Shown one piece after another: positions 1 to 8,503 of a DNA stretch of 64,000 nucleotides. This stretch comes from Streptomyces sp. DI166 (GTDB lineage Bacteria > Actinomycetota > Actinomycetes > Streptomycetales > Streptomycetaceae), in NCBI RefSeq assembly GCF_900091315.1, contig NZ_FLSP01000027.1, positions 28,084 to 92,083 of the forward strand. The letters are read 5' to 3'. Made by a program: the position numbers and the translations under genes. The first letter of the stretch is position 1. The number at the start of each line of letters is the position of its first letter. Below the pieces are notes generated by a model. That model did no database searches. It was not told where the DNA came from and saw only the letters and a program-made list of their open reading frames with translations.

Positions 1-92
1 CAGGTCGGGACCAGCCGTCGCCAGCCGGTCCGCTTGGGCCGCTTGGGCTTCTCGGTCGGCTGCTCTGCCTGCGGCTGCGGCTCGTCGCTCAT
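1..92 (-). CDS. N-terminus of a probable penicillin-binding protein / transglycosylase (partial)
   Basis: Only the first 30 codons lie in the window; the rest is to the left. The visible peptide starts MSDEPQPQ, is rich in Pro, Glu and Lys, and ends in TGWRRLVPT, a basic stretch that would sit just before a signal-anchor helix. An AGGAG ribosome binding site lies about 10 nt upstream of the ATG. This kind of N-terminus is familiar from Streptomyces bifunctional penicillin-binding proteins (from memory), but no catalytic motif is visible, so the family is a guess. It is transcribed away from the ABC exporter genes to its right. Confidence 0.4.
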   Translation of the reverse strand, partial: MSDEPQPQAEQPTEKPKRPKRTGWRRLVPT

Positions 93-296
93 GTAGTGCC
101 TGGACTCCTGTTTCGCGTCGTACGTTCCCGTACGACCTCGTACGCGTTCTGCGCCCCCCGTTGAAGACTCTCGCACCATGCGTTCCGTTCCCGGATCCAC
201 GGCACGCTTCGGCAACGGAAAACGCGTGGCGTGCGTCACTGCCTGGGCGTTAGGCTCCTGCGTTTTGACGCGCGGCGGCCTGGGAGGGTTGTGGTG

Positions 297-1097
297 GTGG
301 GCTCCGGACGGTTGTACGGGACCGTCGCGGTGGGGGGATTCAGACGATACGCGACGTATCGGGCGGCGACCGCCGCCGGGGTGTTCACCAACACCGTCTT
401 CGGTGTGATCCTCGTCTACACCTACCTGGCGCTGTGGGACGAGCGGCCGCGCCTGGGCGGGTACGACCAGGCGCAGGCCGTCACGTACGCCTGGCTGGGC
501 CAGGCCCTGTACGCGACGCTGGCGATCCAGGGCGGCGGTGCCGAGAAGGAGTTGATGTCCCGGATCCGCACCGGCGAGATCGCGGTCGATCTGTACCGTC
601 CGGCCGATCTCCAACTGTGGTGGCTGGCGGGTGACTTGGGCCGTTCGGTGTTCCAGCTGCTGGGCCGTGGTGTGATTCCTTTCACGTTCGGGGCGGTGTT
701 CTTCACCATGGCGCTGCCCCGGTCGGCCGCCACCTGGGCGGCGTTCGTGGTCGCGGTGGCGCTGGCGATGGTGGTGAGCTTCGCCATCCGCTACCTGGCC
801 GCGCTGGCGATGTTCTGGCTGATGGACGACCGGGGCATCAACCAGACGGTGATGATCGCGGGCGTCTTCTGCTCCGGCATGGTCCTGCCGCTGAACGCCT
901 TCCCGGAGGAGATCGGGTCCGTGGTGCGGGCGCTGCCGTGGGCGGCGCAGCTTCAGGTGCCGGCGGATGTGCTGATGGGGGAGACCTCGCTGTGGACGGC
1001 GTACGCCTTCCAGGCGGGCTGGGCGGTGGCGCTGCTGGCGCTGGGGCGGCTGCTGCAGGCGGCGGCGACGCGGCGGGTGGTGGTGCAGGGTGGCTGA
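297..1097 (+). CDS. ABC-2 type transporter permease
   Basis: About 266 residues with six or so hydrophobic segments, for example around FTNTVFGVILVYTYLAL near the N-terminus and a run of Ala/Leu/Val near the C-terminus. It is the first of three tightly packed genes (permease, permease, ATPase) forming an exporter of the ABC-2 / DUF2705-like class; the substrate is not evident. An upstream in-frame GTG exists at 231, but GGGAGGG at 282-288 sits 8 nt before the third of three consecutive GTG codons, so 297 is preferred. The 3' end overlaps the next gene by 8 bp, implying translational coupling. The family is clear; the substrate is unknown. Confidence 0.82.
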   Translation: MGSGRLYGTVAVGGFRRYATYRAATAAGVFTNTVFGVILVYTYLALWDERPRLGGYDQAQAVTYAWLGQALYATLAIQGGGAEKELMSRIRTGEIAVDLYRPADLQLWWLAGDLGRSVFQLLGRGVIPFTFGAVFFTMALPRSAATWAAFVVAVALAMVVSFAIRYLAALAMFWLMDDRGINQTVMIAGVFCSGMVLPLNAFPEEIGSVVRALPWAAQLQVPADVLMGETSLWTAYAFQAGWAVALLALGRLLQAAATRRVVVQGG

Positions 1098-1944
1098 GCC
1101 GATGCGGCGGGTGGTGGTGCGGCGTGCCGAGCCGGCGCGGCTGGGGGAGGGGCTGCGTGCGTACCGGCTGATCGCGGGGATGTGGATCCGGTCGACGACG
1201 GCCTACCGCACCTCCTTCGCGCTGACCGTGGTCGGCAACCTGCTGATCACCGTCCTGGACTTCGTCGGGATCCTGCTGATGTTCTCGCAGGTCGACACGC
1301 TCGGCGGCTGGACGCTGCCCGAGGTCGCCCTGCTGTACGGCCTGGTCGCGACCGCGTTCGGCCTGGCGGACCTGCTGCTCGGCTCGATGGACGCGCTCGG
1401 CGCCCGGATCCGGGACGGCTCCTTCGACACGCTGCTGGTGCGGCCGGTGCCGGTGCTGGCGCAGGTCGGCGCCGACCGGTTCGCGCTGCGCCGCCTGGGC
1501 AGGATCACCCAGGGCACGCTGGTGCTGTGCTGGGCGCTGCTCACGGTCGAGGTGTCGTGGACGGCGGCGAAGGTGCTGCTGGTGCCGGTGGCGGTGGTCA
1601 GCGGTGCGGTGATCTTCGGCGCGGTGTTCGTGGGGGGCGCGGCCTTCCAGATCGTGGCGCAGGACGCGGCGGAGGTGCAGAACGCGTTCACCTACGGCGG
1701 CAGCACGCTGCTCCAGTACCCGCCGACGGTGTTCGGGACGGAGCTGGTGCGCGGGGTGACGTACATGCTGCCGCTGGCCTTCGTGAACTGGGTGCCGGCC
1801 GCGTATGTGCTGGGGCGGCCGTATCCGCTGGGGCTGCCGGAGTGGGCGGCGTTCGCTCCGCCGCTGGTGGCGGCGGGGTTCGCGGTGGCGGCGGGGCTGG
1901 TGTGGCGGGCGGGGCTGAGGGCGTATCGGAGCACGGGGAGCTGA
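1090..1944 (+). CDS. ABC-2 type transporter permease
   Basis: A 284-residue polytopic membrane protein, the second permease of the exporter. Hydrophobic segments include FALTVVGNLLITVLDFVGIL and a C-terminal PPLVAAGFAVAAGLVW. The charged stretch LGARIRDGSFDTLLVRPVP between helices is typical of this permease pair, in which both subunits carry a conserved cytoplasmic R-x-G-x-(F/L)D-x-LL-x-RP motif. The GTG start overlaps the previous gene and the stop is 6 bp before the ATPase gene, so the three proteins are almost certainly made from one transcript and form one complex. Confidence 0.82.
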   Translation: MAEPMRRVVVRRAEPARLGEGLRAYRLIAGMWIRSTTAYRTSFALTVVGNLLITVLDFVGILLMFSQVDTLGGWTLPEVALLYGLVATAFGLADLLLGSMDALGARIRDGSFDTLLVRPVPVLAQVGADRFALRRLGRITQGTLVLCWALLTVEVSWTAAKVLLVPVAVVSGAVIFGAVFVGGAAFQIVAQDAAEVQNAFTYGGSTLLQYPPTVFGTELVRGVTYMLPLAFVNWVPAAYVLGRPYPLGLPEWAAFAPPLVAAGFAVAAGLVWRAGLRAYRSTGS

Positions 1945-1950
1945 GGGCGG

Positions 1951-2910
1951 ATGTTCATCGAGGTGGACGGGGTCGAGAAGGTCTTCGAGGTGCGCCGCAG
2001 GACCGGGTTCCTGAAGCGGGAGCGGCGGCAGGTGCGGGCGGTGGACTCGATCTCCTTCACCGTGGCGCGCGGCGAGATGGTGGGGTACATCGGGCCTAAC
2101 GGCGCGGGCAAGTCGACGACGATCAAGATGCTGACGGGGATCCTGACGCCGAGCGGGGGGCGGCTCAGGGTCGCCGGGATCGATCCCTCGCGCGAGCGCA
2201 GGCGGCTGGCGCACCGGATCGGGGTGGTCTTCGGCCAGCGCACCACCCTGTGGTGGGACCTGCCGCTGATCGACTCCTACCGGCTGATGCACCGCATGTA
2301 CCGGATCCCGGACGGCCGTTACCGGGAGAACCTGGACCGCTGTGTGGAACTCCTGGAGCTGGGCGGCCTGTTGGACGTCCCCGTACGTCAACTCTCCCTC
2401 GGTCAGCGGATGCGCGGCGACATCGCGGCGGCGCTGCTGCACGATCCGGAGGTGCTGTACCTGGACGAGCCGACGATCGGCCTGGATGTGATCTCGAAGG
2501 CCAAGGTCCGTGAATTCCTGCGGGAGTTGAACCACGACCGCGGCACCACGGTCCTGCTGACCACCCACGACCTCCAGGACATCGAGCAGCTCTGCTCCCG
2601 GGTGATGGTCATCGACCACGGCCGCATGGTCTACGACGGCCCGCTCGCCGGACTGCACGAGGCGGGCGGCAGCGAGCGGATCCTGGTGGTGGACCTGGAG
2701 CGCGAACTGCCGCCGATCGAGGTGGGCGGCGCGGCCCGGGTGGTACGGACGGAGGGGCCCCGGCAGTGGCTGGCGTTCCCGGCGGGCGAGCCCGCGGCGG
2801 GCCTGGTGTCACAGATCGCGGCGGACTACCCGCTGGTCGACCTCTCCGTACGCGAGCCGGACATCGAGGCCGTCATCGCACGGATGTACGCGGACAAGGC
2901 GAGCGCGTAG
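1951..2910 (+). CDS. ABC transporter ATP-binding protein (exporter)
   Basis: A 319-residue ATPase that powers the two permeases upstream. Visible motifs are Walker A GPNGAGKST (about residues 48-56), the signature LSLGQRMRGD, Walker B VLYLDEPTIGLD and the switch His in LLTTHD. The C-terminal 80 residues form an accessory domain seen in exporters of the NatA/CcmA type. Overlap and spacing place it third in the operon. Its last codons, encoding MYADKASA, resemble the 33-bp repeats that follow immediately downstream. Confidence 0.93.
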   Translation: MFIEVDGVEKVFEVRRRTGFLKRERRQVRAVDSISFTVARGEMVGYIGPNGAGKSTTIKMLTGILTPSGGRLRVAGIDPSRERRRLAHRIGVVFGQRTTLWWDLPLIDSYRLMHRMYRIPDGRYRENLDRCVELLELGGLLDVPVRQLSLGQRMRGDIAAALLHDPEVLYLDEPTIGLDVISKAKVREFLRELNHDRGTTVLLTTHDLQDIEQLCSRVMVIDHGRMVYDGPLAGLHEAGGSERILVVDLERELPPIEVGGAARVVRTEGPRQWLAFPAGEPAAGLVSQIAADYPLVDLSVREPDIEAVIARMYADKASA

Positions 2911-3066
2911 GGGGAAGTGCGTGGATCGGGCCATCGCGTGGGGGTGGATGTACGTGGACACGGCCACCGGGTGGGGGTGGATGTACGTGGACACGGCCAC
3001 CGGGTGGGGGTGGATGTACGTGGACACGGCCACCGCGTGGGGTGGATGTACCTGGACCTGGCCACT
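2882..3066. repeat. 33-bp tandem minisatellite after the ABC ATPase gene
   Basis: A unit containing GGATGTACGTGGACACGG recurs with starts at 2946, 2979 and 3012 (exact 33-bp period) and at 3044 (32 bp, one G lost, more diverged). A copy starting at 2923 lacks 10 bp. The 3' end of the ATPase gene at 2882 (GGATGTACGCGGACAAGG) is a diverged copy, so the array probably expanded from the gene end. The units contain the short dyad CCACC-G-GGTGG. No spacers separate the units, so this is not a CRISPR array. It fills the whole gap before the DUF1707 gene. Confidence 0.9.
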
Positions 3067-3104
3067 GCATAGTGCGGGGCCGGTGGAACTCGTAGTCTGA
3101 ACGC

Positions 3105-3818
3105 ATGACCGAGGAACTCCCTGAGCTTCGAGCATCCGACGCCGATCGTGAGCGGGTCGCCGAGATCCTGCGGGAAGCCCTGGCCGAGGGGCGGCTCGAC
3201 ATGGAGGAGTTCGGGGAGCGGCTGGACGCCACGTACAAGGCGCGTACGTACGGGGAACTCACCCCGATCACCCGGGACCTGCCGGTCGCGGGGACCGTGA
3301 ACCTGGTGAAGGGGCCGGAGCCGGACGGCAGTTGGGCGAGCCGTATCACCGGCGGCGAGGGCACGTCCTCGCTGGGCGTGGCGGTCATGTCCGGCTTCGA
3401 GCGCAAGGGCCGCTGGACCGTGCCGCGCCGCTTCAACTGCTTCGCCTTCTGGGGCGGCGGCGAGATCGACCTGCGGGAGGCGAACTTCGCGGACCGCGAG
3501 GTCGTGATCAACTGTGTCGCGATCATGGGCGGTATCAACGTCGTCGTCCCGCCCGGTGTCGAGGTCTCCACCCGCGGCATCGGCGTCATGGGCGGCTTCG
3601 ACCAGCGTGAGGACGGCATCCCGGGCGACCCCGGCGCGCCCCGCGTCATCATCACCGGCTTCGCCTTCTGGGGCGGCGTGGGCGTGGAACGCAAACTCCC
3701 CAGGGCCGAACGCCGCCGCCTGCGCGAGGAACGCCGCCAGGAGAAGCTCCAGGGCAAGCAGCGACAGGCCCTGGACAAGCACGGGTCGCACCACCGGCCG
3801 TACGGGGACGACGACTGA
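3105..3818 (+). CDS. DUF1707 / LiaF-C-like domain protein
   Basis: A 237-residue protein without membrane segments. Residues 5-60 (ELRASDADRERVAEIL, then RLDMEEFGERLDATYKART) match the DUF1707 (SHOCT-like) domain that is very common in actinobacteria. Residues 90-205 contain repeated glycine-rich beta strands (FAFWGGGEIDLREANF, AIMGGINVVVPPGVEV, GVMGGFDQRED), as in the C-terminal domain of LiaF/YvqF-type cell-envelope stress proteins. The C-terminus is highly basic (about 50 residues rich in Arg, Glu and Gln). A role in envelope stress sensing is inferred from the family only. It ends close to, and convergent with, the SGNH hydrolase gene. Confidence 0.8.
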   Translation: MTEELPELRASDADRERVAEILREALAEGRLDMEEFGERLDATYKARTYGELTPITRDLPVAGTVNLVKGPEPDGSWASRITGGEGTSSLGVAVMSGFERKGRWTVPRRFNCFAFWGGGEIDLREANFADREVVINCVAIMGGINVVVPPGVEVSTRGIGVMGGFDQREDGIPGDPGAPRVIITGFAFWGGVGVERKLPRAERRRLREERRQEKLQGKQRQALDKHGSHHRPYGDDD

Positions 3819-3828
3819 GGGAGACTGA

Positions 3829-3852
3829 GGGGATCCCCTCTGGGGGTTCCCC
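3829..3852. terminator. Putative hairpin between convergent genes
   Basis: The palindrome GAGGGGATCCCCTC, followed by a second G-run/C-run, lies in the 34-bp gap between the DUF1707 stop and the SGNH hydrolase stop. It is positioned to end transcription from both sides. There is no clear T-tract, which is usual for Streptomyces. Confidence 0.5.
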
Positions 3853-5217
3853 TTACAGCCGTGCCGGTGCCGAGCCCTTCAGGGACTTCAGGTCCACCGT
3901 CTCCGCCATCCGCTCGTAGCCGCGGTCGCTCATGTGGAGGTGGTCGCCGGAGTCGTACTCGGGGCGGAGTTTGCGGGGGTCGTACGGGTCGCGCAGGGCC
4001 TTGTCGAAGTCGACGACCGCGTCGAAGACCTCGCCCGAGCGGATCCGGGAGTTGATCTGCTGGCGGACCGACTCGCGGGCGTCCGTGTAACCGGGGTGGC
4101 CGCCGAAGGGCATCAGGGTCGCGCCGATGACCTTCAGACCGCGGGCGTGGGCCTGCCCGACCATCGTGCGCAGGCCGCCGACGACGCGGTCGGGGTCGGC
4201 GAGCTGCGGGTCGCGCAGGATGTCGTTGATGCCGAGGACGATGATGACGACCTTGACGTTCGTACGGTCCAGCACGTCACGCCCGAAGCGGTCCAGGCCG
4301 CTGGGGTTGTCCGCGGGGCGGCCGAGGCCCCCGGTGAGGATGCGGTTGCCGCTGATCCCCTGGTTGGCCACGCCGTAGCGCGGCACGTCCTCCCCGGCCG
4401 CCTGCGCCGCGCGCAGCCGCCGGACCAGGCCGTCGGTCCAGCGCCGGTTGGCCCCCGAGGTGGAGGTGATGCCGTCGGTCAGCGAGTCCCCGAGGACCAC
4501 GACCGTGCCGTCGGCGTCCTTGGACAGCACGTCCAGCGCGGTCAGGTACCGCCAGACGCCCACCTTCTCCGTGTACGCCGTCCCGGTCGCGTCCTCGGTC
4601 CGGTCGCCCTGGGCGACGTAGGACGTCTGGCGGGCGTGCCGGTGGTAGGTGACCGGCCCGGACGGGGTCGGGGAGTACGTGGTGACCAGCACGTCCGCGT
4701 CCGCGGGCACCGCCACCCGCACGGCGTCGCTGAGCACCTGCCCGCCCGGCGGGATGACGACGGTGGTGTCGCCGCCGAAGGTGAGCCGCCGCATGGTGTC
4801 GGTCAGCGCCTGGGCCGTGTCCGAACCGGACGCGACGGCCAGCGAGGCGTGTGTGATCGTCAGCGGGGACTGGCCGTAGAGGTTGGACAGCGTCACCCGG
4901 GCGCTCGTACCGCCGACCGAGGTGTGGACGACATTGCGCACCGAGCGGCCCGCCATCCCCTCGACCTCGGTGCCCGGCTCCGCGGCGCCCGGCGAGGCCG
5001 ACCAGGTGCCGACCCAGGTGCCGGTGGAGACCGGAGCGGCCTGGTTGCGCGGGCTGTTCCCCTTGGCCAGTGCGGTCCCGCGGGAGCTGCCGGAATCGGC
5101 GCCGACGGTGACGTAGATCGCCGCGGACAGCCCCACGATCAGGGCGACGACGGCGGACAACAGGGCGCGGTGTCTTGTGGGGGACACCCCCACACCCCCA
5201 GCAACACGCCTGGTCAT
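3853..5217 (-). CDS. Secreted SGNH/GDSL-type hydrolase
   Basis: About 454 residues from the preferred ATG at 5217, with GAGGAG about 11 nt upstream; longer in-frame starts exist but lack a ribosome binding site. A hydrophobic segment at about residues 18-40 (LLSAVVALIVGLSAAIYVTV) looks like a signal anchor or signal peptide. The catalytic Ser block is VVLGDSLTDG (Ser about 245), and the C-terminal Asp/His block is DSGDHLHMSDRGY. An N-terminal beta-rich domain (about 60-230) precedes the hydrolase domain, as in SGNH esterases acting on extracellular polysaccharides or lipids. The substrate cannot be told. It is divergent from the DUF445 gene. Confidence 0.85.
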   Translation of the reverse strand: MTRRVAGGVGVSPTRHRALLSAVVALIVGLSAAIYVTVGADSGSSRGTALAKGNSPRNQAAPVSTGTWVGTWSASPGAAEPGTEVEGMAGRSVRNVVHTSVGGTSARVTLSNLYGQSPLTITHASLAVASGSDTAQALTDTMRRLTFGGDTTVVIPPGGQVLSDAVRVAVPADADVLVTTYSPTPSGPVTYHRHARQTSYVAQGDRTEDATGTAYTEKVGVWRYLTALDVLSKDADGTVVVLGDSLTDGITSTSGANRRWTDGLVRRLRAAQAAGEDVPRYGVANQGISGNRILTGGLGRPADNPSGLDRFGRDVLDRTNVKVVIIVLGINDILRDPQLADPDRVVGGLRTMVGQAHARGLKVIGATLMPFGGHPGYTDARESVRQQINSRIRSGEVFDAVVDFDKALRDPYDPRKLRPEYDSGDHLHMSDRGYERMAETVDLKSLKGSAPARL

Positions 5218-5266
5218 GCGGTGTGTGTCTCCTCGGGCGAAGGGAGCCCGAGGCTCCGTTGTGATC

Positions 5267-5288
5267 ATCTCATGATGCGTCATGAGAT
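5267..5288. promoter_or_regulatory. Inverted repeat in divergent promoter region
   Basis: Arms ATCTCATGA and TCATGAGAT, perfect 9-bp complements around TGCG, lie 50 bp upstream of the SGNH hydrolase start and about 150 bp upstream of the DUF445 start. The size and symmetry suit a dimeric repressor. A second, smaller dyad (GGAGCC/GGCTCC) sits at about 5243-5257. No regulator gene adjoins it, so the cognate protein is unknown. Confidence 0.5.
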
Positions 5289-5434
5289 CAGGGGGGCATG
5301 AACTGACCCCCCATTGGGCCGTGGAGTTCCCCAGTGTGCTCCCCCCACCGGACAGACGTCGGGAACTCTCGTTTCGTTCCAGGAGTCGGTCAGGAAGGGA
5401 CAATGTGTACGGGGACGGTGAACGGGTGGAGCGG

Positions 5435-6814
5435 ATGGAACGATCGGAAACGGACGAAACAGCGGCTTCGGATCTTTCGGGCGTAGAGGATCATGCCCGG
5501 CGGGACGGCCCGGCCAATCCCGCCGGCGTCCCCGCCTCGGCCGTCCGTGCGATGACGACCTTCAGCGCCGCCGACCGCGAGAAGCAGCGCGGCGTGCGCC
5601 GGATGAAGCTCACCGCGACCGGCCTGCTCCTCTTCGTCGCCCTCGTCTACGTCCTCGCCACCTGGGCCGAGCACCAGGGCGCCGGCGCCTGGGCGGGCTA
5701 CGTCGCCGCCGCCGCGGAGGCCGGCATGGTCGGCGCGCTGGCCGACTGGTTCGCCGTCACCGCCCTCTTCCGCCACCCCCTCGGCATCCCCATCCCGCAC
5801 ACCGCGATCATCCCCACCAAGAAGGACCAGCTCGGCATCTCCCTCGGCGAGTTCGTCGGCGAGAACTTCCTCTCCGAGGACGTCGTGCGCCAGCGCCTGC
5901 GTTCCGTCGGCATCGGCAGCAGACTCGGCGCCTGGCTGGCCGTCCCCGACCACGCCGACCGGGTCACCGCCGAACTCTCCGCCGCCCTCAGGGGCGCGCT
6001 CACCGTGCTGCGGGACTCCGACGTCCAGGCGGTCGTCGGGGAGGCGATCACCCGGCGGGCCGACGCCCAGGAGATCGGCCCCGGAATCGGCAAGATGCTG
6101 GAGAAGGTGGTGGCCGACGGCGGACACCGGCGCGTGGTCGACCTCGTCGTCTCCCGGGCCCACGACTGGCTGGTCCTGCACGACGAGCAGGTCATGGCGG
6201 CCGTCCAGGGCGGCGCTCCCGGCTGGACCCCCCGCTTCGTCGACAAGCGGGTCGGTGAGCGCGTCTACAAGGAACTGCTGCGCTTCGTCACCGAGATGCG
6301 CGACATGCCCTCGCACCCGGCGCGCGGCGCCCTGGACCGCTTCCTCACCGACTTCGCCTCCGACCTCCAGTCCGACACCGACACCCGGGCCCGGGTGGAG
6401 CGGCTCAAGGGCGAGGTGCTCGGCCGGGGCGAGGTGCAGGACCTGATCGCCTCCGCCTGGACGGCCGTAAGATCCATGATCGTCTCGGCGGCCGAGGACG
6501 AGCGCAGCGAACTGCGGCTGCGGGTGCGCGCCTCGCTGCTGTCGCTGGGCGCCCGGATGGCCGTGGAGCCCAAACTCCAGGGCAAGGTGGACAGCTGGGT
6601 GGAGGGCGCCGCGGTCTACGTCGTCACCACCTACCGCAAGGAGATCACCTCCCTCATCACGGACACCGTGGCGGGCTGGGACGCCGAGCACACCACCCGG
6701 AAGATCGAGGCGCACATCGGCCGCGACCTCCAGTTCATCCGGATCAACGGCACGGTGGTCGGCTCCCTCGCCGGACTGCTCATCTACACGGTGTCCCGGG
6801 CGTTCGGGGCGTGA
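5435..6814 (+). CDS. DUF445 family membrane protein
   Basis: About 459 residues. The ATG at 5435 is chosen because GGTGGAG lies just upstream. One hydrophobic segment near residues 60-75 (LTATGLLLFVALVYVLA) and a second at the very C-terminus (GSLAGLLIYTVSRAF) flank a long soluble part. The block GMVGALADWFAVTALFRHPLGIPIPHTAIIP is split here as GALADWFAVTALFRHPLG and IPHTAIIP, and is the hallmark of DUF445 (YjiN/YheB-like) proteins. Family members are inner-membrane proteins of unknown function. It is followed, after 90 bp, by an MFS transporter with its own ribosome binding site. Confidence 0.85.
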   Translation: MERSETDETAASDLSGVEDHARRDGPANPAGVPASAVRAMTTFSAADREKQRGVRRMKLTATGLLLFVALVYVLATWAEHQGAGAWAGYVAAAAEAGMVGALADWFAVTALFRHPLGIPIPHTAIIPTKKDQLGISLGEFVGENFLSEDVVRQRLRSVGIGSRLGAWLAVPDHADRVTAELSAALRGALTVLRDSDVQAVVGEAITRRADAQEIGPGIGKMLEKVVADGGHRRVVDLVVSRAHDWLVLHDEQVMAAVQGGAPGWTPRFVDKRVGERVYKELLRFVTEMRDMPSHPARGALDRFLTDFASDLQSDTDTRARVERLKGEVLGRGEVQDLIASAWTAVRSMIVSAAEDERSELRLRVRASLLSLGARMAVEPKLQGKVDSWVEGAAVYVVTTYRKEITSLITDTVAGWDAEHTTRKIEAHIGRDLQFIRINGTVVGSLAGLLIYTVSRAFGA

Positions 6815-6904
6815 CGCCGGGTCGCTGCTGACGACTTCGGGCGCATAAGCGCCGGTCGGCGGGGCACTCGGGCCGGGCCAAGGTGTCCGGAAGGAGCCGT
6901 TCCG

Positions 6905-8395
6905 ATGACTGCAGCAGCGTCCGCCCCCGTGCCCAAAGAGGCCGGCACCGTCACCACCGCCGTACCGGCCCGGCTGGACCGGCTGCCGTGGTCGCGCTGG
7001 CACTGGATGATCGTGATCGGCCTGGGTACCGTCTGGATCCTCGACGGGCTTGAGGTCACCATCGTCGGCAACGTCGCCGGCCGGATCGCCGAGGAGGGCA
7101 GCGGCCTCGACATCTCCTCCGCGCAGATCACCGGCACCGCGGCCGCCCTCTACGTGGCCGGTGCCTGCTCCGGCGCCCTGTTCTTCGGCCGGCTGACCGA
7201 CCGCTACGGGCGTAAGAAGCTGTTCATGGTCACCCTCGCCGTGTATCTGGCGGCGACCGCGATGACCGCCCTGTCCTTCGAGTCCTGGTGGTTCTTCCTC
7301 TTCCGGTTCCTGACCGGCTTCGGCATCGGCGGCGAGTACGCGGCCATCAACTCCGCCATCGACGAACTGATCCCCTCCCTCTACCGGGGCCGGGTCGACC
7401 TGATCATCAACGGCAGCTACTGGCTCGGCGCGATCGGCGGTTCCCTGCTGTCCATCGTGATGCTGGACACCGCGATCTTCCCCAAGGACCTCGGCTGGCG
7501 GCTCAGCTTCGCCCTCGGCGTCGTCCTGGGCCTGGTCATCCTGCTGGTACGACGACACGTCCCGGAAAGCCCACGATGGCAGTACATCCACGGCCACGGT
7601 GAGGACGCGGACGAACTCGTCGACGAGGTGGAACGCCAGATCGAGCAGGAGAAGGGCGAGCCGCTGCCGCCGCCCGCCGGTGAGATCACCATCCACCAGC
7701 GCAAGAGCATCAGCTTCGTGGAGATCGGCCGCACGGTCTTCGCCCGCTACCCGCGCCGCGCCGTGCTCGGCCTGTCCCTCTTCATCGGCCAGGCGTTCCT
7801 CTACAACGCCATCACCTTCGGCTTCGGCGCCATCCTCATCACCTTCTACGACGTCCCGACCGGCAGCACCGGCTACTACTTCGCCGTCATCGCGGCCGGC
7901 AACTTCCTCGGCCCGCTGCTGCTCGGCAAGCTCTTCGACACCGTCGGCCGCCGCATCATGATCAGCTCGACCTACATCCTCTCCGGTCTGCTGCTGTTCG
8001 CCACGGCCTGGCTCTTCGACCAGGAGGTCCTCACCGCCACCTCCCTGACGGCCTGCTGGTGCGTGGTCCTCTTCTTCGCCTCCGCGGGCGCCTCCAGCGC
8101 CTACCTGACCGTCTCCGAGGTCTTCCCGATGGAGACCAGGGCGATGGCCATTGCCTTCTTCTACGCGCTCGGCACCGCGGCCGGCGGTATCAGCGGCCCG
8201 CTGATCTTCGCCAAGCTCACCGAGTCCGGCGTGGTCGGCGACACCGTGCTCGCCTTCCAGATCGGCGCGGGCCTGATGACGGCGGCCGGCCTGGTCGCGG
8301 CGTTCCTCGCGGTGCGCGCGGAACGGCAGTCGCTGGAGGACATCGCGCGTCCGCTGTCGGAGGTGGGGGACCGGGCCTCGCAGCAGGTGGCGTAA
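6905..8395 (+). CDS. MFS transporter (sugar/metabolite:H+ symporter type)
   Basis: A 496-residue protein with about 12 hydrophobic segments. The conserved loop GRLTDRYGRKK after the second helix, and RFLTGFGIGGEYAAINSAI in helices 4-5, place it in the metabolite:H+ or sugar porter branch of the major facilitator superfamily. A charged central loop (about 230-260, EDADELVDEVERQIEQEKGE) separates the two six-helix halves. AAGGAG sits 8 nt before the ATG. No catabolic neighbour reveals the substrate. The VOC-family gene downstream is separated by a repeat region and is probably an independent unit. Confidence 0.9.
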   Translation: MTAAASAPVPKEAGTVTTAVPARLDRLPWSRWHWMIVIGLGTVWILDGLEVTIVGNVAGRIAEEGSGLDISSAQITGTAAALYVAGACSGALFFGRLTDRYGRKKLFMVTLAVYLAATAMTALSFESWWFFLFRFLTGFGIGGEYAAINSAIDELIPSLYRGRVDLIINGSYWLGAIGGSLLSIVMLDTAIFPKDLGWRLSFALGVVLGLVILLVRRHVPESPRWQYIHGHGEDADELVDEVERQIEQEKGEPLPPPAGEITIHQRKSISFVEIGRTVFARYPRRAVLGLSLFIGQAFLYNAITFGFGAILITFYDVPTGSTGYYFAVIAAGNFLGPLLLGKLFDTVGRRIMISSTYILSGLLLFATAWLFDQEVLTATSLTACWCVVLFFASAGASSAYLTVSEVFPMETRAMAIAFFYALGTAAGGISGPLIFAKLTESGVVGDTVLAFQIGAGLMTAAGLVAAFLAVRAERQSLEDIARPLSEVGDRASQQVA

Positions 8396-8418
8396 GTACC
8401 GATACTGGCAGGGTGGTT

Positions 8419-8485
8419 GAGACTCCCGAGTCTCCTCGCGCTGTCGAGACTTCCGAGTCTCCCGAAGCTGCCGAGACTTCCGAAC
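8419..8485. repeat. Three 27-bp repeats with internal dyads
   Basis: GAGACT-nCCG-AGTCTC, a 6-bp dyad around 4 nt, occurs at 8419-8434 and 8446-8461, with a degenerate third copy starting at 8473; the period is exactly 27 bp. It lies between the MFS stop and the VOC gene's ribosome binding site. In one frame it would encode a 9-residue repeat of the form VETxESPxA from a GTG at 8413. It could be an operator array, an attenuator or a decayed coding repeat. Confidence 0.75.
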
Positions 8486-8503
8486 TTGGAGGCGCGCCGC
8501 CCG

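Noticed and set aside
838..2658. Long minus-strand open frame (606 codons) opposite the ABC genes
   Set aside because: Low-complexity His/Arg/Pro/Gln composition, no ribosome binding site, and the opposite strand has clear ABC motifs; a GC-bias shadow.
2920..3066. CRISPR array
   Set aside because: Units are directly contiguous with no unique spacers and no cas genes in the window.
5390..7696. 768-codon minus-strand frame opposite DUF445 and MFS genes
   Set aside because: Gly/Asp/Val-rich shadow of two recognisable genes; no domain and no start signal.
8417..8503. N-terminal extension of the VOC protein with Leu/Pro repeats
   Set aside because: A strong ribosome binding site precedes ATG 8504 and the extension has no VOC similarity; the repeats are treated as intergenic.
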